A DNA stretch of 64,000 bases from Latilactobacillus sakei subsp. sakei DSM 20017 = JCM 1157. GTDB taxonomy: Bacteria > Bacillota > Bacilli > Lactobacillales > Lactobacillaceae. The number at the start of each line of letters is the position of its first letter. Position 1 is the first letter of the stretch. Made by a program: the position numbers and the translations under genes. Below, in pieces: positions 57,675 to 64,000 of this stretch. The stretch is from assembly GCF_002370355.1 (NCBI RefSeq), contig NZ_AP017929.1:1426001-1490000 (forward strand). Direction: 5' to 3'. Under the pieces are notes generated by a model. That model did no database searches, was not told the origin of the DNA, and saw only the letters and a list, made by a program, of their open reading frames with translations.

Positions 57675-58592
57675 CTAATCTTTAATGAGATTTTTTTGTT
57701 TTAATAAGTATTCAATCATTGCCATGCGCATGAAGACCCCGTTATGCATCTGCTTAAAAATTCGTGATTGGGGTGCTTCGACTAATTCATCGGCGATTTC
57801 AACGTCGCGGTTAACTGGTGCTGGGTGTAACCAGATAGTACTTGCTTTTAATTGGGCGGCCCTTTGTGCTGTTAGGCCGTATTTAACGTGGAAGGCTTCG
57901 TCGGTCATTGTTTCGGCTGAATCAAAGCGTTCGTGTTGAATTCTGAGTAACATGACCACATCGACTTGATCTAAGATACTATCGAGGGCGACGTGTTGAC
58001 CGTAATCGTTGAATTCAGCCGTAAACCATTCTTCAGGACCGGCGAAGTAGAGTTGTGCACCCAGTCGTTTTAAAAGTTGCATGTTAGATTTAGCAACTCG
58101 TGAGTGGCGTAAATCACCGCAGATAACGACTTTCAAACCGTCGAAGTGCCCGAACTCTTCATGAATGGTCATCATATCGAGTAGACATTGTGATGGATGT
58201 TGACCACTGCCATCCCCACCGTTAGCCAAGGCTAAGTGAAAGGCTGGATCGGCGAGTAAATCGTCGTAGTAGTTGTTTTGTGGATGACGAACAGCGACAA
58301 AATCGACGCCGATTGCTTGGACCGTCTTAAGGGTATCGCTGAGTGTCTCTCCTTTTGAAACTGAACTGGTTTCGGCTTCAAAAGACATTACTGATAATCC
58401 CAGTTTGCGTTCAGCCATTTCAAAACTCGTTTTGGTTCGAGTGCTATTTTCAAAAAAGAGGTTCATCGCGTATACGGGACGCGTTAATTCGCAAGTCGCA
58501 CCTTGTTTAAAGGCTTCTGCCCGTTCAATTAAATTTAAAACAGATGAATTTGTTAGTTGTTCAACAGATACAATCGCCGTTTGATTAGTCAT
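57675..58592 (-). CDS. pyrB: aspartate carbamoyltransferase catalytic subunit
   Basis: Condenses carbamoyl phosphate with aspartate. 305 residues. The carbamoyl-phosphate loop is FFENSTRTKTSFE, followed by HPQNNYYD, DGSGQHPSQCLLDMMTI and the aspartate motif MLLRIQHERF. The ATG at 58592 follows TTGGAGG within the end of pyrP; the reading frame is open upstream to 58619 but without a better start. No regulatory PyrI is present, as normal in Gram-positives. Overlap with pyrP leaves no room for a third PyrR attenuator. Confidence 0.97.
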   Translation of the reverse strand: MTNQTAIVSVEQLTNSSVLNLIERAEAFKQGATCELTRPVYAMNLFFENSTRTKTSFEMAERKLGLSVMSFEAETSSVSKGETLSDTLKTVQAIGVDFVAVRHPQNNYYDDLLADPAFHLALANGGDGSGQHPSQCLLDMMTIHEEFGHFDGLKVVICGDLRHSRVAKSNMQLLKRLGAQLYFAGPEEWFTAEFNDYGQHVALDSILDQVDVVMLLRIQHERFDSAETMTDEAFHVKYGLTAQRAAQLKASTIWLHPAPVNRDVEIADELVEAPQSRIFKQMHNGVFMRMAMIEYLLKQKNLIKD

Positions 58593-59889
58593 TTTGTTGT
58601 GCCTCCAATTCGATTTCACTCTTTGATTTTTGTGGTAAGATCAGGTTCATTGCGATGCCTAAGACCGTTGCAATCGCTAAGCCTGAGAATTGATATTGAC
58701 CAAGTTGTAAGTAGGCATTCCCAATCCCAATCACTAAGATTGATGAGCCAATCATTAAGTTCCGTTTTTTATCGAAATCGACTTGGTTGTCGATTAAGAC
58801 CCGGAGCCCACTTGAGGCGATAACGCCGAAGAGTAAGAAGCTAATCCCGCCGATAACAGGTGCCGGGATGCTTTGGATGAGTGCGCTTAGTTTACCGATG
58901 AAACCGAAGATGATGGCAAAAAATGCGGCGCCGCCTAATACCCAAACACTGTGAACTTTAGTAATGGCCAAGACGCCGATGTTTTCACCATAACTGGTGA
59001 CAGGAGGGCCCCCAACAAAAGCGGCGATGATTGAAGCTGTTCCGTCCCCTGCTAAAGTCCGGTGAAGACCAGGATTTTTGAAGAAGTTGCGTTTCGTTAA
59101 TTTATTTAAGACCATGATGTGGCCCATGTGTTCCGTCATTGTAACAAACGCAATCGGTGCCATACTGAGGATTGCGCCCCAGTAAAGACCGGGTTTATAG
59201 GTGACAAATGGCACTTGGAAATCCGGGACCTTGAACCAAGGAGCGTTTAAGACCGGTTGGAAATCAACGATGCCGAACAAGACGGCGATGATGTAACCTG
59301 AGACAATCCCGAGTAAGACCGGAATCAAACTCATGAAGCCTTTGAGATACATGTTAAAGGCGATTGTGATTAGTAAGGTTAAGATAGCGACTGCGAAGAA
59401 TTTCAAGTCATAGTTACCAGCGGCATTGATTGTCGCTTGTTTAGCGGCTGTACCGGCTAATGAGAGGCCGATGACCATGACAATCGGGCCGACAACAATC
59501 GGTGGCAAGGCTTTGTCGATCCAGCCGGAACCAATTAAACTTACTAAGACAGAAACGATGAGGTAAACCGCACCGACGGCCATTGTCCCTTGCGCAATCC
59601 CGGGATAACCAGTTGTTTTCATTAAAGCGAGCATTGGGACGATGAATGAGAAACTCGAGCCCATGTAAGCTGGAATCTTTCCTTTAGTAATTAATAAGTA
59701 CATCAGGGTGCCGACCCCGGAACTAAAGAGTGCGATACCGGGGTTTAAGCCGACCAAGATGGGCACTAAGACGGTTGACCCAAACATGGCGAACATGTGC
59801 TGGATGGATAAGCCAATCCATTTCCCGGTTGTTGGACGCTCGTTTACGTCTAACACCGCATCGGGATTGCGGTAAGTTGATTTTGTCAT
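58585..59889 (-). CDS. pyrP: uracil permease
   Basis: Proton-linked uracil importer of the NCS2/NAT family. 434 residues with about 12-14 membrane segments. The segments HMFAMFGSTVLVPILVGL, MGSSFSFIVPML, MTEHMGHIMVLN and TSYGENIGVLAITKV are family signatures, the Glu residues in TEHMG and YGENIG lining the substrate site. GGAGG precedes the ATG. It ends eight bases inside pyrB. Expression is controlled by the second PyrR attenuator. Confidence 0.96.
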   Translation of the reverse strand: MTKSTYRNPDAVLDVNERPTTGKWIGLSIQHMFAMFGSTVLVPILVGLNPGIALFSSGVGTLMYLLITKGKIPAYMGSSFSFIVPMLALMKTTGYPGIAQGTMAVGAVYLIVSVLVSLIGSGWIDKALPPIVVGPIVMVIGLSLAGTAAKQATINAAGNYDLKFFAVAILTLLITIAFNMYLKGFMSLIPVLLGIVSGYIIAVLFGIVDFQPVLNAPWFKVPDFQVPFVTYKPGLYWGAILSMAPIAFVTMTEHMGHIMVLNKLTKRNFFKNPGLHRTLAGDGTASIIAAFVGGPPVTSYGENIGVLAITKVHSVWVLGGAAFFAIIFGFIGKLSALIQSIPAPVIGGISFLLFGVIASSGLRVLIDNQVDFDKKRNLMIGSSILVIGIGNAYLQLGQYQFSGLAIATVLGIAMNLILPQKSKSEIELEAQQND

Positions 59890-59931
59890 ATGAAGACCTC
59901 CGATAATTAATCATTAAGCGATAATGGCGAT

Positions 59932-60056
59932 AAAAAAAGGACATCCCTACTCTGCGGGTATGTCCTTTGGACGCATAGTGGGCGAACTGATGCTAGTCAG
60001 TCTTCGCCAATTATGCGGGCAAACCCTTTTGCTCTCTCTGGAGACAATTAAACGGT
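59932..60056 (-). promoter_or_regulatory. PyrR attenuator between pyrR and pyrP
   Basis: On the - strand a PyrR-binding loop (CTCCAGAGAGAGCAAAAGGG type, 60045-60024) comes first. An antiterminator follows, with CCCGCATAATTGG pairing towards CCACTATGCG. The terminator AAAGGACATACCC / GGG-ATGTCCTTT is at 59968-59936 with a seven-T run. With UMP present PyrR stabilises the first hairpin so the terminator forms. Confidence 0.85.
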
Positions 60057-60063
60057 TCTAGCT

Positions 60064-60609
60064 TTAATTCAATTTTTCAATGGTAATGCCATCATGTTCG
60101 TCAATTTCTTGCATAGCGACTTTAATTTGTTCGTTAAGAGCAGTTGGAATGTTTTTACCAACGAAATCAGGTCGAATTGGTAGTTCGCGGTGACCACGAT
60201 CGACTAAAACAGCGAGTGAGATTTTTTTAGGGCGACCAAGATCCATTAAGGCATCAAGCGCGGCCCGAATTGTCCGGCCAGTATATAAGACATCATCGAT
60301 GAGGATAACGTGTTTGTCCGTAATATCGACAGGGATGTCATTACCATTTAGTTGGGGTTCATTATGACTATTTAAATCATGTTGATCATCACGGTAGAGT
60401 GTAATATCAAGTGTCCCCACTGGTACCGTAACGCCTTCGAGTTGTTCTAAACGTTTAGCGATGCGTTCAGCGATAAAAACGCCCCGTGTTTTGATGCCGA
60501 CAAAGACAAGGTCTGAAATCCCCTTGTTTTGTTCGATAATCTCGTAAGTAATCCGTGTAAAAACACGTTTCATTGTTGTGCTATCTACGACTTCTTTCAC
60601 CATGTTCAT
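60064..60609 (-). CDS. pyrR: bifunctional pyr operon attenuator / uracil phosphoribosyltransferase PyrR
   Basis: RNA-binding regulator of the pyr operon with weak uracil phosphoribosyltransferase activity. 181 residues. The PRPP loop [21 protein letters not shown] and [21 protein letters not shown] are typical, and basic residues for RNA contact lie in RRP-like [34 protein letters not shown] precedes the ATG closely. It is the first gene of the operon, and two binding loops are visible at 60711 and 60024. Confidence 0.97.
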   Translation of the reverse strand: MNMVKEVVDSTTMKRVFTRITYEIIEQNKGISDLVFVGIKTRGVFIAERIAKRLEQLEGVTVPVGTLDITLYRDDQHDLNSHNEPQLNGNDIPVDITDKHVILIDDVLYTGRTIRAALDALMDLGRPKKISLAVLVDRGHRELPIRPDFVGKNIPTALNEQIKVAMQEIDEHDGITIEKLN

Positions 60610-60619
60610 GACACTCCTT

Positions 60620-60735
60620 CCAACAAAAAACCTCTCAACCGATATTGGTTGAGAGGTTACAGTTTGAGACTAGTCCTAGAGTCCTAATCTAATGGATTAA
60701 TTCACCGTGCCTTCTCAGCCTCACGGGACTGAAAT
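60620..60735 (-). promoter_or_regulatory. PyrR attenuator upstream of pyrR
   Basis: On the - strand the PyrR recognition sequence AGTCCCGTGAGGCTGAGAAGG (first 14 bases at 60731-60718) matches the consensus ARUCCNGNGAGGYU. It is followed by antiterminator sequence with GGACTCTAGGACT, then the 12-bp terminator AACCTCTCAACC / GGTTGAGAGGTT (60658-60629) and a T run before the pyrR Shine-Dalgarno. Confidence 0.92.
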
Positions 60736-60785
60736 TAAAGGTTTCTATTAAGTTGTGATAATCATAGTTGATAAATCACGGTTTG

Positions 60786-61691
60786 TCAATTGTTTTCGCG
60801 TAATTCCTGCAACGTTTTTTCAAAAATGGCTGGTAATGGCGCTTCAAAACGCATGTTTTCACCGGTTGTTGGGTGCTTAAAGCCTAAAACAGCAGCATGT
60901 AAGAATTGCCCTTTACCAGGCAATGTCTTCCGAGGACCATAAGTTGGGTCGCCGGCTACTGGTCGGTTAATATAAGCAAGATGCACACGGATTTGATGTG
61001 TCCGGCCCGTTTCTAAGCGACAACGAATTAAAGTATAATCCGTAAAGCGTTCAACAACTTCAAAATGAGTGACCGCTGGGCGACCGTCTGGGACAATTGC
61101 TTGTTTCATCCGATCCAGTTTTGAACGACCAATTGGTGCATCGATTGTGCCTTCGTCTTCTTCGATATTACCATGCACTAATGCGAGGTATTCACGGAGA
61201 TTAGACTTAGCCTTTAATTGTTCTGATAATGATTCGTGGGCTTCGTTAGTCTTAGCGACCATCAATAAACCGGAAGTATCCTTATCAATTCGATGCACGA
61301 TTCCTGGGCGGAAAACACCGTTGATTTCAGAAAGTGGTGTATGTGCTAATAAAGCATTCACCAAAGTCCCATTAGGATGGCCTGGTGAAGGATGCACAAC
61401 CATCCCTTGTGGCTTATTGACCACAAGGACTTGGTCATCTTCATAGACAATGTCTAAAGGAATATCTTCTGGTACTAAATCGAGTGAGACGGGATTCGGA
61501 ATCGTGACGCTAATCTTTTCGTCAGCGACCACTTTATGGTTACCTTTAGAAGTTTGCCCGTTGATTTCAACGAGGTCCTTTTTTAACCATTGTTGGATTT
61601 GGGAACGCGAATAATCAGGTAATAATTGGCTTAATACCTTATCAATCCGGCCGGTTTCGGTTGTAATTGTAAATTCTTTTTTTTCAGTCAT
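60786..61691 (-). CDS. rluD: ribosomal large subunit pseudouridine synthase, RluD type
   Basis: Converts uridines to pseudouridine in 23S rRNA. 301 residues: N-terminal S4 RNA-binding domain (about 12-75, GRIDKVLSQLLPDYSRSQIQQWLKKDLVEINGQ), then the RluA-family core with the catalytic Asp in GIVHRIDKDTSGLLMVAKT and the LETGRTHQIRVHLAYI motif. Overlaps lspA by eight bases. The order lspA-rluD-pyrR is conserved in Bacilli (ylyB). Target uridines are not deducible. Confidence 0.95.
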   Translation of the reverse strand: MTEKKEFTITTETGRIDKVLSQLLPDYSRSQIQQWLKKDLVEINGQTSKGNHKVVADEKISVTIPNPVSLDLVPEDIPLDIVYEDDQVLVVNKPQGMVVHPSPGHPNGTLVNALLAHTPLSEINGVFRPGIVHRIDKDTSGLLMVAKTNEAHESLSEQLKAKSNLREYLALVHGNIEEDEGTIDAPIGRSKLDRMKQAIVPDGRPAVTHFEVVERFTDYTLIRCRLETGRTHQIRVHLAYINRPVAGDPTYGPRKTLPGKGQFLHAAVLGFKHPTTGENMRFEAPLPAIFEKTLQELRENN

Positions 61692-62139
61692 GAGTCACTT
61701 TCTCTTTCAACAAGATGGCAATAAAGACGCAGATGACACCACAAGTGAGGGCGGTATCTGCAACATTAAAGATGGGAAAATTAATAAATTCTAATTGGAA
61801 CATATCGACCACGTATTTTAAATGTAAACGATCTATGAAATTCCCTAACGCGCCGGCTAACATTAACGTCAAGCCGATGCGATATAGTTTTTCAGATCGT
61901 TCAGAGGTATAAAATAAATAGCCAATAACACCTACTGCGATGATGGTAACAATATAGAAGAACCATTGCTGACCAGCCAACATACTCCAAGCAGCGCCGT
62001 CATTTTGGACGTAAGTAAGGCCGAGAATGTTGGGAATCACAGTGTGCAACGCGCCATAGCTAACATTGGCGACAATCCACCCTTTTAAGAGTTGATCACC
62101 CACCAAGATTAATAGGCCTAAAATAATATAAAGTAGCAT
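61684..62139 (-). CDS. lspA: lipoprotein signal peptidase (signal peptidase II)
   Basis: Membrane aspartic protease that removes signal peptides from prolipoproteins. 151 residues, four membrane helices. The two catalytic aspartates are in GALGNFIDRLHLKYVVDM and FNVADTALTCG; the N-terminal GDQLLKGWI region is also conserved. AGGAGG precedes the ATG. Overlaps rluD by eight bases. Confidence 0.97.
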   Translation of the reverse strand: MLLYIILGLLILVGDQLLKGWIVANVSYGALHTVIPNILGLTYVQNDGAAWSMLAGQQWFFYIVTIIAVGVIGYLFYTSERSEKLYRIGLTLMLAGALGNFIDRLHLKYVVDMFQLEFINFPIFNVADTALTCGVICVFIAILLKEKVTHD

Positions 62140-62244
62140 GGTTGCCTCCTATTCATACTGATTAACATTGTCCTTAAAAAGAGCACGCTTGTCAATCAGT
62201 TTTCGTGGTGGGGTGCAGGATTGTACAATTTAGGCGCAGTCTCG

Positions 62245-63918
62245 TTAGAATAAGCCACTAATTTGGCCGTCTGCAGTAACATCCATATTGAGTGCGGCTG
62301 GTTTCTTAGGTAATCCGGGCATCGTTAAGACGGCGCCAGTCATTGCGACGATAAAACCGGCCCCGAGCTTTGGAATCAATTCACGGACGTGGATTGTAAA
62401 GTCGCTTGGCGCACCGAGTGCTTTAGGATCATCTGATAATGAATATTGTGTTTTGGCGATGCAGACCGGTAAGTGAGCCCAACCATTTTTTTCAATTTGT
62501 TTTAGTTGATTGATCGCTTTGCCTTCGAACACGACGTCGCGGCCACCGTAAATTTCGGTTACAACGGTTGTTAACTTAGATTTGATGTCAGCTTGTGGAT
62601 CATATAATGGTTTGAAGGCCTTAGGTTGTTGTAAGGCTTCTAAGACTGCTTTGGCTAGTTCAATCCCGCCTTGACCACCATTGGCCCAGACACTAGTTGG
62701 GACCGCAGTGACATTCATTGCTTGACAAAGATCTTGTAGCAATTGGACTTCGGCAGCCGTATCGCTTGTAAATTCATTAACTGACACGACAACGGGGACG
62801 CCGTAGCGTTGCATATTCGCAATATGTTTGGCTAGATTACTGAAACCAGCTTTCAAGGCATCTAAGTTTTCAGTGGTTAAATCGGCCAAGGCTACCCCAC
62901 CGTTATACTTCAAGGCACGGATGGTCGCTACAATCACGATGGTATCTGGTGTTTTACCTAATTGTGGTACCTTGATATCGAGGAATTTTTCAGCGCCTAA
63001 ATCAGCACCAAAACCAGCTTCGGTAATGGCGATATCGCCTAATTTCAAGGCTGTTTGAGTCGCTAGGATACTATTACAGCCGTGGGCAATATTGGCAAAT
63101 GGGCCACCATGCACGAGTGCTGGTGTGTGTTCTAAGGTTTGGACCATATTCGGTTTGAGTGCGTCTTTTAATAACATGGCGATGGCCCCGGTGACTTCTA
63201 AGTCGCCAACAGTCACAGGTTCGCGATCATAGTTATAGCCAATCACGATTTTACTAATCCGGTTTTTGAGATCGGTAATGTCGGTTGCTAAACAAAGAAT
63301 CGCCATTAATTCACTGGCAACGGTAATATCAAAGCCATCTTGTCTTGGCATCCCTTGTACTGGTCCACCTAAACCAATCACAACTTGGCGCAAGGCACGA
63401 TCGTTAATATCAAGTGCGCGTTTCCAGATAATCCGTCTAGGATCGATATTTAAAACGTTCCCTTGTTGTAGATGATTATCAATTAAGGCTGCTAGGGTAT
63501 TTACAGCGGCAGTTAAGGCGTGCATATCGCCTGTAAAATGTAAATTAATGTCAGCCATTGGCACAACTTGGGCGTAACCACCACCAGTCGCGCCCCCTTT
63601 CATCCCCATGACAGGGCCTAATGAAGGTTCACGTAAGGCAATGACTGCTGATTGGTCAAGTTGGCGTAAAGCATCCCCTAGGCCAACAGTAACGGTTGAC
63701 TTACCTTCTCCGGCTGGTGTCGGATTAATCGAAGTGACTAAAATGAGTTTGCCATCTTCTTTTTCTTTTAACCGATTGATGGCTTGAAAGTTAAGTTTTG
63801 CTTTGTAAGGGCCATATTGTTCAATATCGGTGACCTGTAACCCGATTTGTTCGGCAATTGCCGTGATGGGCTTCATTTCCGTAGCTTCATTTGCTTGTGC
63901 GATTTGAATATCTGACAT
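62245..63918 (-). CDS. fhs: formate--tetrahydrofolate ligase
   Basis: ATP-dependent synthesis of 10-formyl-THF from formate. 557 residues. The P-loop is TPAGEGKST near 67-75, followed by [26 protein letters not shown] and the folate-site NEFTSDT region; the C-terminal [21 protein letters not shown] is a family signature. AAGGAGC precedes the ATG. It probably uses formate from PflB for purine and formyl-methionyl-tRNA synthesis. A TATACT at 63959-63954 may be its -10, but I see no convincing -35 or downstream terminator. Confidence 0.97.
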   Translation of the reverse strand: MSDIQIAQANEATEMKPITAIAEQIGLQVTDIEQYGPYKAKLNFQAINRLKEKEDGKLILVTSINPTPAGEGKSTVTVGLGDALRQLDQSAVIALREPSLGPVMGMKGGATGGGYAQVVPMADINLHFTGDMHALTAAVNTLAALIDNHLQQGNVLNIDPRRIIWKRALDINDRALRQVVIGLGGPVQGMPRQDGFDITVASELMAILCLATDITDLKNRISKIVIGYNYDREPVTVGDLEVTGAIAMLLKDALKPNMVQTLEHTPALVHGGPFANIAHGCNSILATQTALKLGDIAITEAGFGADLGAEKFLDIKVPQLGKTPDTIVIVATIRALKYNGGVALADLTTENLDALKAGFSNLAKHIANMQRYGVPVVVSVNEFTSDTAAEVQLLQDLCQAMNVTAVPTSVWANGGQGGIELAKAVLEALQQPKAFKPLYDPQADIKSKLTTVVTEIYGGRDVVFEGKAINQLKQIEKNGWAHLPVCIAKTQYSLSDDPKALGAPSDFTIHVRELIPKLGAGFIVAMTGAVLTMPGLPKKPAALNMDVTADGQISGLF

Positions 63919-64000
63919 AACGACCAGCTCCTTTTGTTTATGATAGTACCTAGTATAGCCGATTTCGTACGGAATTGGCAGATAGTAATCTGATAAATTT

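Noticed and set aside
58557-58823. 88-aa + strand reading frame across the pyrP-pyrB junction
   Set aside because: Antisense to two intact genes, no Shine-Dalgarno, Arg/Ser-rich shadow composition.

Overview
The window looks like a chromosomal segment of a low-GC Gram-positive lactic acid bacterium, most likely a lactobacillus of the Latilactobacillus sakei/curvatus kind. The genus is inferred from gene content: a 316-residue thymidylate synthase with Cys at 198 as in L. casei, a PyrR-attenuated pyr operon, family II pyrophosphatase, a XerS-type recombinase, RqcH, DegV paralogues, pyruvate formate-lyase and an acetoin pathway. I see no phage, insertion sequence, CRISPR array, rRNA or tRNA. 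Almost every gene is housekeeping or core metabolism.

Left part (1-39.2 kb), mostly + strand. A partial YitT membrane protein is followed by cca, an unknown gene, an ABC-F ATPase, thyA-folA, a degV, and a run of SGNH hydrolase, ypmS, yozE, lepB, rbgA, rnhB and dprA. An NmrA-like oxidoreductase/Rrf2 regulator pair sits between dprA and topA. Then come topA-trmFO-xerC and hslV-hslU; hslVU has a near-consensus CIRCE heat-shock operator. The stretch continues with a LacX-like epimerase, alsS-budA (acetoin), a pyridoxal/HMP kinase on the other strand, a FetAB-type exporter, plsY divergent from parE-parC, pflB-pflA, a LysR regulator, ppaC, an unknown gene and a P1B-type metal ATPase.

Middle (39.2-41.9 kb): the replication terminus. 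thiT, behind a TPP riboswitch, and a XerS-type recombinase lie on the - strand. An 807-base gene-free, AT-rich stretch (41136-41942 relative to the annotated neighbours) holds a 28-bp sequence that fits the Firmicutes chromosomal dif consensus (41700-41727). It also holds a perfect 16-6-16 inverted repeat just upstream of xerS (41184-41221), whose core resembles the streptococcal XerS site. Gene direction flips here: + dominates to the left and - to the right, as expected where two replication forks meet.

Right part (41.9-64 kb), mostly - strand. It starts with a tetR/quinone-oxidoreductase operon, a degV with a haemolysin-III protein, a divergent DUF1836 gene, a third degV, and rqcH on the + strand. 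The complete pyrimidine operon follows, in transcription order pyrR-pyrP-pyrB-pyrC-carA-carB-pyrK-pyrD-pyrF-pyrE, with two PyrR attenuators. Upstream of it lie lspA-rluD and fhs (formyl-THF synthetase). The operon encodes all six steps to UMP plus uracil uptake. thyA, folA, fhs, trmFO and pfl form a folate/formate/one-carbon theme across the window.

Points most worth a second look: the dif/XerS arrangement; a Gln in place of the usual motif-III His in XerS; terminators whose 3' arms contain the Shine-Dalgarno of the next gene (dprA and xerC); the CIRCE-like site at hslVU; and a terminator hairpin inside the plsY coding end.
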